Source of the DNA: Emydura subglobosa
Taxonomy: Eukaryota > Chordata > Testudines > Chelidae
Assembly (NCBI GenBank): GCA_007922225.1
Contig: ML679961.1
Location: 68,986,890 to 69,050,889 of the forward strand
Reading direction: 5' to 3'
Length of the DNA stretch: 64,000 nucleotides
A program made the translations under genes and the position numbers. Below the pieces are notes generated by a model that ran no database searches, was not told the origin of the DNA, and was given only the letters and a program-made list of their open reading frames with translations. Shown here in pieces: positions 23,283-35,498 of the stretch; within the stretch, counting starts at the first letter, position 1; every line of letters begins with the position of its first letter.

Positions 23283-24750
23283 TCATAGACTCATAGAAGT
23301 GTAAGACTGGAAGGGACCTGACTAGGTCATCTAGTCCAGCATCCTGCACTCAAGGCAGGACTAAGTAATAACTAGACCATTCTTGACAGGTGTTTGTCTA
23401 ACCTGTTCTTAAAAACCGCCAATGATGGAGATTCCACAACCTCCCCCAGGCAATTTGTTCCAGTGATCAACTACCCTGACAGGAAGCTTTTTTCATGTCC
23501 AACCTAAACTTCCCTTGATGCAGTTTAAGTCCATTGCTTCTTGTCCTTTCCAGAGGTTAAGGGGAATAATTTTTCATCCTCTTCTTTGTAACAACCTTTT
23601 ACATATTGGAGAACTATTATCATGTCTCCCCCATCCCACCCAGCCACCTCTGTCTTCTCTTCTCCAGACTGAACAAACCTAATTTTTAAAATCTTTTCTT
23701 ATAGGTCATGTTTTCTAGAACTTGAATCATTTTTGTTGCTCTTCTCTGGACTTCCTTCAATTTGCCCACATCTTTCCTGAAATGTAGTGTTCAGAACTGG
23801 ACATGATACTCCAGCTCAGGCCTTATCAACGTGCAGTAGAGCGGAAGAATTACCTTTTGTGTCTTGCTTACAACACTCCTGCTGAGACATCCCAGAATAT
23901 TTGCTTTTTTTGCAAGAGTGTTACACTGTTGACTCATATTTAGCTTGTGATCCACTAACCCCCAGATTCCTTTCCACAGTACTGCTTCCTAGGCAGTCAT
24001 TTCCCATTTTCTATGCATGCACTTCCTAAATGGAATGCTGTGCATTTGGCCATATTGAAATTCATCTTATTTACTTCAGACCATTTCTCCAGTTTGTCCA
24101 GATCATTTTGAATTTTAATCCTATTCCCCAAAGCACTTGCATCCCCTCCAGCTTAGTATTGTCCACCCACTTTATAAGTGTACTCTCTATGCCATTATCT
24201 AAATCATTTATGAAGATACTGAAGATATAGAACTGGACTAGGGCTGATCCCCAATATACCTTTCCAGCTTGACTGTGAACCACTGATAACTACTCTCTGG
24301 GAACGGTTTTCCAACCAGTTAAGCGTCCACCTTATAGTAGCTCCATCTAGGTTGTATTTCCCTGTTTTGTTTATGAGATGGTCATGCAAAACAGTATCAA
24401 AAGCCTTACTAAAGTCAAAATATACCGCATCTAATGTTTCCCCACATTCACAAGGCTTGTGATGCTGTCAAAGAAAGCTATTAGGTTGATTTGACATGAT
24501 TTCTTCTTGACAAATCCATGTTGACTGTTACTTATCACCTTATTATCTTGTAGATGTTTGCAAATTGATTGCTTAATTATTTGCTTCATTATCTTTCGGG
24601 GTACTGAAGTTAAACTGACTGGTCTGGAATTCCCCGGGTTGTCCTTGTTCCCCTTTTTATAGATGGGCACTAGATTTGCCCTTTTCCAGTCCTCTGGGAT
24701 CTCTCCTGTCATTCATGAGTTTTTGAAGATAATCGCTAATCCTTTGTTGC
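23283..24750 (-). mobile_element. CR1 LINE, 5'-truncated
   Basis: The left end reads TTCATAGACTCATAGAAG..GACTGGAAGGGACC on +, which is the characteristic CR1 3' end in antisense, so the element lies on - with its 3' end at 23283. Reading on -, 24431-24712 encodes reverse-transcriptase blocks including DWKRANLVPIYKKGNKD and NSRPVSLTSV, then SQHGFVKKKSC. Further RT and C-terminal pieces (IFINDLDNGI, WVDNTKLEG) follow in shifted frames at 24071-24389. Frameshifts and stops make it inactive. Confidence 0.8.
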
Positions 24751-25303
24751 CTTTCTTGGCTCAGCAAAAGGCCATGAGTTCAGTCTTTACATGAGGGTAA
24801 GGTTATTTATTCTGTTTAAGGATGACTGTGTTTGTGGCACCGCTTACATTTGGAAAGCCCTCCCATTTATCATTCACAGGCCACATTCAAATTCCTCCTC
24901 CAGGTTCATTTCTGTTTATAATCTCAAGTACTAACTACTGGGAACTGAAGCTCCATGCAGGGAGCATGACTAATGCAAGTTACCGCATGACCTTGTTGCT
25001 GTCATTCTCAGCCCTCATCCTTCCTTGCCCCGCCCCCCCCTCCCCGAAAGCCCTTCAAGGCAGAGACCTGTTGTATGTTCTAGGCTGCTGCTTAGAGAGG
25101 CTGAGCTATTTTTGCTGAGCTGCCGTAGAGCAGGTGGTCCTATTACCTTCAACCCAGGAATATAAAAGAATTTGAGGTTCTCTCTGAGGCTGAGAGAACT
25201 AGTCCAGAGACAGAAGAAGTTCTTCAGGGAAAACAGGTAAGTTCTAAAGAAAGGTTAGGCTAAGGTTTATATTTTGTTGCTGTTTGAGTTAAGTCATGCT
25301 TTA

Positions 25304-26132
25304 TATTAAGGTTCCATTTATAAGTACTGTAGGTTACAAAGGCTTAATAAATTAATAATAGATGTTTTAATAGCTGGCCAATCAATTATTATCGATTATA
25401 TGGTCCAGCAGCCTGATAAATTATTTGTAACAGTGGCTTGTGACCCAATACCTTGTTGTGCTTGTTAACCATCTCTAATGCAGGCTGCTCATGTCTCTAA
25501 CATTCTTATTGTTCGAAATAACCAAACAGGTTGTCCTGGAGGCGGATTGGGGAGACAGGACCCTTTATTGCCTGCTCGTTCCACTTCCACACCGGGAGTG
25601 AGCAACAAGGGGGTTACTTTACAATTCTTTTATCCATAACAGTGTGTAAATGTGTACATTTCCAGCAACTCCCCATAAACCCTTATTTGGTTACATTGAC
25701 ACCTGTAAAATGAATATTAACTACATAATGAATATAATTATACCCGCCCCTGTTTGTTGTTTACAGGATTACCATACAGAGGACAGGCACATCACCTTAA
25801 AACCTATAAATTTTACACTAATGTTCTTTGAAGTAAAGGCATGCCAGGGGGAGAAGGAAGATGCTTTCTTTCCACCAAAAGACCTTGCACAGGAATGCCA
25901 ATAAACTTATCCCCTGCGCAGATGGCCAGGAAGGGAGGAGGAGAAGAGAGATTACAGACTCTAACTAAAATTCACAGAAACAAGATTTGCCCTTGCCTTG
26001 ACCCCATTCCCTGTGATTTAGGCCTGACTACTTGTCCAGCTTTTAACTCTTTACTCTCCTACACTTATAACTATAATATCTATAAATGACCTATTGCCCC
26101 TTTATAAACCATTTATTAATGGAACCTTAATA
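25304..26132. mobile_element. TIR element (15-bp perfect TIRs) split by a solo LTR
   Basis: TATTAAGGTTCCATT at 25304-25318 recurs as its exact reverse complement at 26118-26132. Without the LTR inserted at 25510-26063 (and one copy of its duplication) the element would be about 270 bp, the size of a MITE. The superfamily is not clear: the outermost TA suggests a Tc1/mariner-like target, while the embedded TTAA would fit piggyBac. It encodes nothing. Confidence 0.6.
25510..26063 (-). mobile_element. Solo LTR with 5-bp target duplication
   Basis: The segment begins TGTTCG and ends CTCCTACA on +, giving TG..CA ends, and is flanked on both sides by CTTAT (25505-25509 and 26064-26068), a 5-bp target-site duplication. 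On - it carries AATAAAG about 60 bp before its 3' end, as the R/U5 part of an LTR should. No internal retroviral region is left, so it arose by recombination between two LTRs. A 5-bp duplication fits an ERV or Ty3/gypsy source. Confidence 0.7.
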
Positions 26133-26990
26133 CACAGGGTGACCAAGTTAGTCACAAAGGCAAATTCAGTCAGGAGAGGAGGTTAGGAACAAACCTGGTG
26201 TGTGTGTGTGTGTGTGTTTGTGTGTAATCGTTGTTGCCCATTTTTGACTCAAGTGGTTAACCAAAGTTTGAGGCCCTGTGGGTGTTCCAGAGGGGCATAA
26301 AAATTGGTGATAATCAGGTATTTCTTTGACGCAGTTGTGTTTATTTACACAATGCACAACGTCCTGTGTCTCTGAGTGCAGAGGGAATCAAATAGCAGGA
26401 AACAACTTATTTTGGTCACAGCAGTAAGAGCACTCTTTTAGTCTGCTCTCCTGACCCAAAAACCTCTTCCCAGGTTTCATCCAGGGTCAATCACCATGCT
26501 TTCAGATGCTCCTTCAGGCTGTCTGTCTGTCGGTCTCTCTCTGCTTGTTCTCAGTTTCTGTGTGATCTTTCTTCCCACACAAGCCTACCCAAAATAATAC
26601 GGGGTCAAGAGCTCCTGAATGGGTTCACACATATTTTAGGTGAAGGTTTATGCTTACAATTATGTTAATTGAAGAGTGAGTTCACACACCTGTTTATCTT
26701 AATGGGGTTCTAACTCAACCCATAACAAGATTTTCACCCAGTTCACAACACCACCCCCTATTTCAGTGTTGCTCATCATCCCGATGAGGTGGAAAATAAT
26801 GACACCCTACAATCCAACCCAAACAGATAGAAAAGAAATAATTTAACAAATGAAAAATAATCTGAGGTTACATATTTACATATGTACAGTGTCTTTGTTT
26901 CTGCCAGGATAGTTTCACATCACTAACATAAACAATTTCTGAGCTATTTCTGTCTGAGGCATCATCTAGTAAATCTACCCATTCTGTCTG

Positions 26991-27288
26991 AGGCCCTGTC
27001 TACACTTACCTGTGAGATTCGGCAGCAATCAATGGGAGTTACGCAAAGTAAGCAAAAAACCTGAGTAGCTCCCATCAACTGCTGAGCTTCTCTTCTGGGT
27101 TCCATCTGCACTGCGTTGTGCCGACAGGAACAGCATTCCCGTCGACGTAGCGCTACGCTAGTTTTGTAGCTGGTCTTAGTACGTCGATTTCTGGATCGAT
27201 TGAGCAGGTCTGCACTGACTGCTCAGTTGATCCAGAAAAATTGATCTGACGGCAGCAAATCCGCTGCCGTCAGTGTAGCCGTAGCCTG
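26991..27288. mobile_element. MITE inside the LTR retrotransposon
   Basis: The left end AGGCCCTGTCTACACT and the reverse complement of the right end (AGTGTAGCCGTAGCCT) form imperfect terminal inverted repeats. Inside are mirrored blocks around CTGACGGCAGC and GCTGCCGTCAG and TCGACGTAGCGCTACG. It lies in the 3' internal part of the Gmr1-like element, so it either inserted there later or replaced deleted sequence. Confidence 0.5.
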
Positions 27289-27885
27289 AATGGGGGATTC
27301 ATCTCTGAAGCAGCTTCTCTAGCCTCAACTTCCACAGCTTTAGTCTTAGACTGGAGGGCAGCCATGCTGACATTCTGTTACCTGACTGCAAACACTGCCT
27401 CTGTGTCCAATGGAAAAAGGTTTTGAAACATGGTTAGGCCAAGAGAGATTAAGTCACAAGAGACTTTTTCACCTATGAAAATGCTAAATCACACCCTGCT
27501 GACCATTGAAATGGTTTCCCCTCTTTTACTATTTGCTGCCTGTCAGTGACATTCAGCCCAGGAACAGGCATTTATTCCTGATTCAGACCCACAAGACCTT
27601 TAGCAGCTAATTCCCCCAAGACCTTGGATCTCAAAACAGGTTTCAACCACTTGCCATATTTCCCTTGCTGGAAAGCTACCCAGCAGGTAGCTATTATAAT
27701 GGTTTCTGCCCCTGGGGTCAGGTCAATTTGTTCACTGCAAACCAATTACCTACAAACCATTGTCTCACCTGGGCCATATCTTTCAAGGGAATTTCCACAG
27801 ACTGTATTTGTAAGACACCTTTCCTAGAATTGATTGCACAGTTAATTAGCTATAATAAAACCCAAGCCAGTTATTAGCTCATCCG

Positions 27886-28104
27886 TTATTTCAGCCACCC
27901 AGACTTCTTGAATTTCAGAGGTTCAATTTTCAAACCCAATTTTCCCAGTTTTTGGATGGGTGCTCTTGCCCCAGTCGCTGTCTTCATTTCAGAATAATTA
28001 GGTGGTTCAGTTTTGGATCTCCTATTCCCTAGCCTTTTTAGTGTATCTGATCTCATAATTATTACGTTAGAGCCAGCATCAACATCTCTATAGGCATCCC
28101 ACAT
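27886..28104 (-). pseudogene. Retrotransposon aspartic protease fragment
   Basis: The frame contains DAGSNVIIMRSDTLKRLG, which matches the D(T/S)G(A/S) active-site region of retroviral-type proteases followed by the usual hydrophobic strand, with Ala in place of Thr/Ser after the catalytic Asp. It lies just after the gag zinc knuckle on -, as expected in Ty3/gypsy-type elements. The substitution and broken frames argue that it is inactive. Confidence 0.5.
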
Positions 28105-28218
28105 CCGTACTCAATAGCCAAACTCCAGTTGTTGTTGTTGTTTAGCTGCCCAGATTGAAACAAAAGCTGTGGGGCTGATCCTTGTATGTATCTCTGCCAA
28201 GTTTTGCCTCTTCAGCTT

Positions 28219-28760
28219 TCAGTATTCCTCCATTTCCTGATCTTGGAAAGACACTTTAACTAGACACTTATGACAGTTTTGGCCTGACTTAAATTTATTA
28301 CAATCCTTTTTGTGGCCAGTTTTGTTACAGTACCAGCATTTAACTGAATTGTTTCCTTTAATTTTTGCATTATCCCCCATTTCCCTTGTTTTACAAACCA
28401 AACTGATCATTTGTTCTAATCATTCAATAGGGTTATGAACCTGATTATAATCCTTTCTATCATACATATTAGACACAGAGCTGTACTTACAGGCGTCATG
28501 GCAATCCACTTCCATCATCCTCACTACTAGCTGCTTTCTCTTCTTGTGCACAGCTGCAAGGAAAGATTCAAGTACTGTGACAAATTCCACAGCCTCTTGG
28601 ACTGTTTTTGGCCTCCTTTCGCTGATCTTGATCTGTTAGTCCAAGTGCAGCTGAACATCCATCAATTGGTCCATTGCCAGCCCATCCTGCAGGGCCTTGG
28701 TTGTAGGATATGCCAAGAGCACACAAGTCTCTGCAGGTCCTCTGCCAGTTCGGAAGGGGT
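28219..28760 (-). pseudogene. Retrotransposon gag: SCAN-like domain and zinc knuckle, broken
   Basis: Read on - from about 28720 to 28548, one frame runs through ALQDGLAMDQLMDVQLHLD, one stop, then ISERRPKTVQEAVEF and VLESFLAA. This follows the SCAN pattern (EQFL..LP.EL..WVRE..P....EAV.L.E.L). Downstream, at 28219-28410, is a zinc knuckle, CWYCNKTGHKKDC, in which the last spacing is one residue short of CX2CX4HX4C. SCAN domains of vertebrate zinc-finger proteins are known to derive from the Gag of Gmr1-like elements, and this copy shows such a donor-type Gag. It is pseudogenic. Confidence 0.65.
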
Positions 28761-29799
28761 TTCTTCTTTTCTTCTCCTCCTAGCTCTCAGCTGTGCCCTG
28801 GCCAGCGTAGCTACAAACCACATGTTCAGGACTCATACCAGGTCTGGTGAACAAAGTCCCTTTTCTGGGGGTAAGTTTTGCAGCACCATCAGAGCTGGGC
28901 CACCAAAGTTGGCAACTAGTAACCCCTCTTTCTGTTCCTTCTCTCAGCCATTGATTTGAGCTGTAATGTTGAACTGAGCCAAATAAGCCTCCCGGAGAAT
29001 TTTTCCCACCAAGATAGTGGAGCTTTTTCATTATTTGAGCTGGGACAGCCCCATCTCTCCCCTCTTGACCTCTCTAGGTTACAAATGGGGAAGAAAACTG
29101 TTGTAAGTGTCCGGTCTTACCCAAGTCCCCTGGTTGGCTCAATTTCTCATCCCAGTGCTGCATTCCTGGTGTTCTGTGACTGACCCTTTCATTTCCGCCT
29201 GGAGCTGAATTTTCAGTTCTTTAGTCCTTGCTGCAGCTCATCTCTGACAGCAAGTTCCAAGTTAGGTACAGCTAGCTTGTTTGGTCTCCAGTATTTTATG
29301 GAAAAATGTCTGGTCTGGCAGTCAGGAAACAACTGGCAGGTCACCACTTTGATCTGTCTGGCTATTCAAGCCTGCGAGGTTTGCAACGGGGCTTCCCAAC
29401 CTGTCTGGACACTTCGCAGTAGTTGCTCCAACAGAGATTTGACCTCTGCCTTCAAGACAATCCTCAGCCCTTTCTGGGGTCCTCCAGATGCAGTTTTAGT
29501 TCCTCTGTAAAACCTCCAGGCTTTGCTTTAAACCCTTTTGTGATATGTCTGGCTCCTGTTTTAGGGTTTGTTGGAAATCCTACGGGGCCTTTGTGATTTC
29601 TTTGTTCCCATTATTTGTTCCATCTTGGGTCAATGGGATCGCAGCACAGAATCTCTCTCCTTGGAAACCAGATCCTGTGGCGAGCAGCTAGTAAAAATTC
29701 GGCACCCTGGGGATGTTCCAGTTGGAAGTAAACATTGATGGAGTTTCGTATTTTGTTTGATGCCATCTTGTTTATTTACAGGAATGTACAAAGCCCTGT

Positions 29800-32002
29800 G
29801 AAATCCCTACAAGCTGCATGGAAACTTTTTAAAGACACCATAATATAGGCTCAGTTTAAATGTATACCCCAAATTAAAAAACATAGTAAAAGGACCAAAA
29901 AAGTGCTTCCGTGGCTAAACAACAAAGTAAAACAAGCAGTTAGAGGCAAAAAGGCATCCTTTACAATTAATCTTTAATTTAATCCTATTGAGGAAAAGAG
30001 AAAGGAGTATAAACTCTGGCAAGTGAAGTGTAATAATATAATTAGGAAGGCCAAAAAAGAATTTGAAGAACAGTCAGCCAAAGACTCAAAAAAATAACAA
30101 CAAATTTTTTTTTAAGTCCTCCAGAAGCAGGAAGCTTGCTAAACAACCAATGGGGCCATTGGACAATTGAGATGCTAAAGGAGCTCTTATGGAAGATAAG
30201 GCTATTTTGGAGAAACTAAATGAATTCTTGCCTCGGTCTTCACAGCTGAGGATGTGAGGAAGATTCTCAAACCTGAGGCATTCTTTTTAGATGACAAATC
30301 TGCAGAACTGTCCCAGGTTCAGATGTCATTAGAGGAGGTTTTGGAACAAATTGATCAAATAAATAGTAATAAGTCACCAGAACCAGATGGCATTCACCCA
30401 AGAGTTCTGAAGGAACTCAAATGTGAAATTGCAGAACTATTAGCTGTGGTATGTAACTTATTTAAATCAGTTTCTAAACCAGATGACTGGAGGATAGCTA
30501 ATGTGATGTCAATTTTTAAAAAAAGACTCCATAGGCAATTCTGGCAATTACAGGCCAGTAAGCCTAACTTCACTACCAGGCAAATTGGTCGAAACTATAA
30601 TAAAGAACAGAATTATCAGACACATAGATGAATACAATTTGTTGGGGAAGAGTCAAAGTGTTTTTTGTAAAGGGAAATTATACCTTTACCAATCTATTAG
30701 AATTTTTTGAGAGGATCAACAAACATGTGGACTAGAGTGATCCACTGGATATAGTGTACTTAGATTTTGAGAGAGCCTTTGACAAGGTCCCCAACCAAAG
30801 GCTCTTAAGCAAAGTAAGCTGTCATGGGATAAGAGGGCAGGTCCTCTCCTGGATCAGTAACTGGTTAAAAGATCGGAAACAAAGGGTAGGAATAAATGGT
30901 CAGTTTTCTGAATCGAAAAAAGTAAATAGTGATGTCCACCCAAAGGTCTATGCTGGGGCGGAATATGTTCAACATATTCATAAATGATCTGGAAAAAGGA
31001 GTAAACAGTGAGGGGGCAAAATTTGCAGATGATACAAAACTACTCAAGATAGTTAAGTCCAAAGCAGACTGCGAAGAGTTACAAAGGGATCTCACAAAAC
31101 TGGGTGACTGGGCAACAAAATGACAGATGAAATTCAGTGTTGATAAATGCAAAGTAATGCCCATTGGAATACATAATCCCAACTATGCATATAAAATGAT
31201 GGGGTCTAAATTAGCTGTTACCACTCAAGAAAGATTTTGGAGTCATTGTGGATAGTTCTCTGAAAACATCTGCTCAGTGTGCAGCAGTGGTCAGAAAAGC
31301 TAATAGAATGTTGGGAATCAGTAGGAAAGGGATAGATGATAAGACAGAAAATATCATATTGCCTCTTTATAAATCCATGGTACGCCCACATCTTGAATGC
31401 TGCATGCAGATCTGGTCGCCCCATCTCAAAAAAGATATATCAGAATGGGAAAAGGTACAGAAAAGGGCAACAAAAATGATTAAGAGTATGGAAAAGCTTC
31501 CATATGAGAAGAGATTAATAAGACTGGGACTTTTCAGCTTGGAAAAGTAATGACTAAGGGGGGATACAATAGAAGTCTATGAAATCATGACTGACATGGA
31601 AAAAGTAAATAAGAAAGTGTTATTTACTCCTCAAAACACAAGAACTAGGAGTCACCAAATGAAATTAATAGGCAGCAGGTTTAAAACGAACAAAAGGAAA
31701 TGTTTCTTCACACAATGCACAGTCAACCTGTGGACCTCTTTCCCAGAGGATGTTGTGAAGGCCAACACTATAATGGGGTTCAAAAAAGAACTAGATAAGT
31801 TCATGGAAGATTGGTCCATCAATGGCTATTAGCCAGGATAGGCAGGGATTGCTGTTTGCCAGAAGCTGGGAATGGCCAACGGGATGGATCACTTGATGAT
31901 TACCTGTTCTATTCATTCCCTCTGAAGCACCTGGCATTGGCCACTGTCAGAAGAGAGGATACTGGGCAGATGAACCATAGGTCTGACCAATTCTTCTGTT
32001 CA
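29800..32002 (+). mobile_element. CR1 LINE, 5'-truncated, inserted in an LTR
   Basis: From the GCATGGAAACTTTTTAAAGACACC start to a 3' end near GGTCTGACCAATTCTTCTGTTC the sequence follows a turtle-type CR1. Reverse-transcriptase pieces on + include SNKSPEPDGIHPRVLKELK (30254-30631), VYLDFERAFDKVPNQRLLSK (about 30750-30830) and FADDTKLLKIV (about 31020-31060, with the FADD active site), then the C-terminal LGISRKGIDDK and GLFSLEK blocks (31248-31550). Stops and frameshifts split the frame into at least five parts, so it is dead. LTR sequence resumes at about 32003 with GTGTCTCTGATGCAGAAGG. Confidence 0.8.
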
Positions 32003-32342
32003 GTGTCTCTGATGCAGAAGGAACCAAGAAGAAAAGGAACAGTTTCTTAGCTTACAGCCTGCAAGCCCCTTAGCCAACACAAGACCCAAAAGGTCTCTCT
32101 CCAGCTTTTTCCAGGGTCACACTGTACTTACAGGCTCCTGCTTGGCTTTCTTGCCCCTCTCTCTCTCTCTATTCCTCCCACTCCTGTACTCAGCCAAGAG
32201 CTCCTGAGTGGGTTCATACACACTTTTGTCTTAGGTAGTAGTTTATACTTAATTATATTAATTGAAGGGTGAGTTCACACATATCAATCTTAATGGGGGT
32301 TTAACTCAACCCCTAATAAAGTTTCACCCAGCTCATAACACT

Positions 32343-33442
32343 GTGTGAGGAGCAGGATGGGAAAGCCATCTGCTTAGAGGATCATGCCTGTTGACTTGTA
32401 CAGTGAGGTGCCGAGTGCTGTTCTGGAATACATGAATACTAATTCATTTGCTTTGATTGATTAATTTGATATGATTTTAACTAACATGCTGAATTGTAGC
32501 CAGCAGGCAACTTTCATGGACGCATTTTTAGAAACTGAAAAATAAACAACTCAAGTAGAACTGTGATTCTCAACCCCCTGCCCTGCCACCGTTCAACCCA
32601 TCTTCCTAGTCAGCCACCACCGACCTGCCTTGCTGCTTCCCCAAAATCAGACCTGCCAATCAGTCGAACACTTGGTGTTGCCCATGTGGCCTGTAGGAGT
32701 GGGATTCTTAAGGACTGATGATAAATAGCATGTTTGTGTATTGCTCCAGGTAATACTGTCAGAGACTTTCAGCTCAGTCATGGTAGTGTAGTATTTTGTT
32801 TTCTCTTACCAGAATTGATTGTATAAATAGGAAAAAATCATGAATAATTTACTCAATGAAAAAAATGCCCAAACCCATCCTATAAATTATTTGCAATGAG
32901 TAATTCCACCAACTCTGTTGGTGATCTATTGTTTATAGCTAGCTAATGACTTAAAAGGAATGTCACACCTTCCAGTGTGAAACTGCCAAATCCCTAGTGC
33001 AGCCTGTGGAGGGCATTCCTGGCAGTGCAAGATGAGTGACTGCATTTAAATGATCAAATACAATCAAATGCTTATGCACTATTGATTCACCTTTTCCGTT
33101 TCCTTTCTGTTTTTCCACTTATTTCAACATGCTAATTATCCAGAGATCATTGGGTCCTGTGTCTGACACCATCAAGCACTGAACCCTCCCTGCCTGTGTC
33201 AAACCCCGGACAATTCACTGTGCTAGGAATAGAATCACATTCTTTATTCTTTCTGTCTATCTATCATATTGCCAAGGTGCCTATTACTGGTATCTAAGAG
33301 CTACATTTTCACACTCTCTGAGGGGTGTGAATCTGTCAACTAGAACAATCGCTCACTAAATGTAAAGCAGTGCCATGACTCAGTAACTAATTAGCGACTA
33401 TTAGATAAAGCTATTATCACTACAAACCATCAACCAGTTCAG

Positions 33443-33480
<38 letters not shown>

Positions 33481-34279
33481 CATAAACATAAATACCCATT
33501 TGTCATGCTCTCTTCCCCCTCACTCTTTCTTACTTTCTACTTTTCTCCCTCCCCCTTCCCCACGCTCTCTTTCCTCAGAGCTTAGTTATCTGCCTGTGCT
33601 AATGTAAAACCTGCATTGCATTTGCAGTTTAACATGACAGAACTAATCCCATTAGATTTTTACCCTCTCGGCACTTTTAGGAGAGCAGAGATAAACAACA
33701 AAAGGCTGGGAACCAGGGTGAAATGACTCTGGCTGAAGCCTTTACAGCTCTGGGCAAATTCCTTTGCCGCTGTCTCTAACCAAAATATTAAACCTGATTT
33801 GTTCTGACCTTTCACTAACCCCTGACCTTTAACCCTCAATACCATAGCAGCAACAACACTTTCTTCAGCTGCACATGTTGGAGTCAGTGTCCCAGGCACT
33901 CTGGCTTTGTCGTCATTGCTAACTAAGGTGTATTCTCACAGTGGGCTCAAAAATGTGGATTAGCTATCCCACTGCAAAATCCTAGTGGAGATAAGGCATG
34001 GGTAGCTTTTACCTTGAGGTAGTTAGGCGAGATCAGCACTATCCCTCCTACCTGTGGTGGACGTTGCCTAGCTACATTATTGTAAAAACTACTTTCCAAT
34101 GCCCTGGTGATGAGTGGTGTAGAAAAGTTTACATAGAGAAATAGCTGGCTAGATTCTCCCGCGGCCTCTCTCTCACACATGCTGTGCCAGATGGCTCAGG
34201 GGAAGCCATAAAGTGCCTCAACACTGTGGGAAAAGTGCAGGTTCTTTCTCCTCATCACCAGACCAGAATATCTCAACAG
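32343..34279. other. Intron/intergenic sequence with a TC/AC microsatellite
   Basis: No gene is recognised. A (TC)n run followed by (AC)n lies at about 33442-33481. The open frame at 33660-33899 on - shows no family features. Confidence 0.4.
33442..33481. repeat. (TC)n(AC)n microsatellite
   Basis: A compound dinucleotide repeat of about 40 bp that switches from TC to AC units without interruption. Confidence 0.85.
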
Positions 34280-34562
34280 CAAACCCAAAATCTACACTGC
34301 AATTAAAAAGCAATGGCTGGCCTGGGCCAGCTGACTCCGGCTCACGGGGCTCGGGCTAAGGGCAGTTTAATTGCGGTGTTGCCATTCAGGCTCGGGCTGG
34401 AGCCTGTCGGACCCTGTGAGGTGGGAGGGTCTCAGAGCTAAGGCTGCAGCCTGAACCTGAACATCTGCAATTAAACAACCCCTTAGCCTGAGCCCCGTGA
34501 GTCCACGTCAGCTGGCCCGTTTTTAATGTGGGTTTTTAATTGCAGTTTATACATACCCTAAG
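34280..34562. mobile_element. Palindromic MITE (family A)
   Basis: TCTACACTGCAATTAAAAA at the left end and TTTTTAATTGCAGTTTATACATACCCTAA at the right end are inverted repeats. The interior has the mirrored GGGCCAGCTGACTCCGGCTC and GAGCCCCGTGAGTCCACGTC blocks. It is the fullest copy of the family also seen at 14319-14591 and 41407-41605. Confidence 0.6.
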
Positions 34563-35498
34563 GGGCTTAGTCTGTAGCTTTCCTGGATCCAGTTGGGGCA
34601 GAGCTCTAGCAGTGCCACACTAATCAGATCAGAGCCACCGCAGATTAGAACCATGCTGACCTGACCAGACCAGAGCTGCTGACCTAACCCCACGGTTTAA
34701 TCCTACTTTATCCGGGACAGCGAGGGGATTTTTGTCAGAACCAAGAGTGCCATCTAGTGGCTTCTGAATCTAGTGCCATCAGGGTGTTACACTGACCAAA
34801 GAAGGACATGCTGGATCCAGGCTCCAAAGGAAAGGCGATCCCTGGAATCATCCCCATGGTTAGATGGACATGGGATAATTGGGACCAATGGCGGACAATC
34901 AATCCCAGAGCTGTGTTCCCTCTGGAGATCCCAGGCTATGGTCTGAGGAAGGGATGTGCAAGGACACAGCCTGGTGTGGCGGATGTCAGAGCAAGGGTTC
35001 CCTAAGGAGATTTCTGATGATCTATCCCAACCTCAGATTCTTAGGAAAAGGTTCCACCTGGAGTTCTATTGGACAGTCACACAGTCTATTTGCAAAGGCC
35101 CAAACCTGTGAGCAGCCTTAATCGTGTGGCTGCACCTTTCTGTTGCCAGACTGGAGTGGGGGAAGTTGGACATTGAAAGAGGCTGCTGGCTAGCCTCTGG
35201 GATCTGGGCTGGCTCCCAGAGGATTTCTGGGTGGAATTGAAGATGCCATTTTCACTTAGAAAGCACTGCATTATTGGAGACCTGGATTCCTGAGAGATGT
35301 CCTTTTTCTCCATGAAGTTCTGCAAAATCCACAATTCCCAGAGGGCTGTGGTGTAATTGGGAGGGGGGGGGGGGCCGGGGCTGGGGCTGGAGCTGAAATT
35401 GTTCTTGGCTAGGGGTCCAGGGCTCTGGTATTTATTTGCTCCCTACTTTGATTTGCCATAAGCCATATTTAGTGCCTCTCGGACTGTGTTGCAAGACT
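34563..35498. other. Intron/intergenic sequence, no gene seen
   Basis: No recognisable coding exon or repeat. A G run lies near 35363-35374. Confidence 0.35.

Larger units (their letters stand above)
26199..32340 (-). mobile_element. Gmr1-like LTR retrotransposon with SCAN-type Gag
   Basis: Similar sequences at 26199-26750 and at 29676-29799 plus 32003-32340 form two LTRs; the right one is split by a CR1. Both outer/inner starts on - read TGTT(G/A)TGA(A/G)CTGGGTGAAA. A polypurine tract (TAGGGGGTGG on -) touches the left LTR at 26751, which fixes the orientation as -. The internal region (26751-29675) keeps parts of gag with a SCAN-like domain, a zinc knuckle and a protease, in that order on -. 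No reverse transcriptase or integrase is recognisable, so the element is internally deleted. The left outer end (in a GT repeat) is uncertain. Confidence 0.7.

Noticed and set aside
28546..28959. 137-codon open frame on +
   Set aside because: Antisense of the retrotransposon gag; the SCAN-like and zinc-knuckle motifs are on -.
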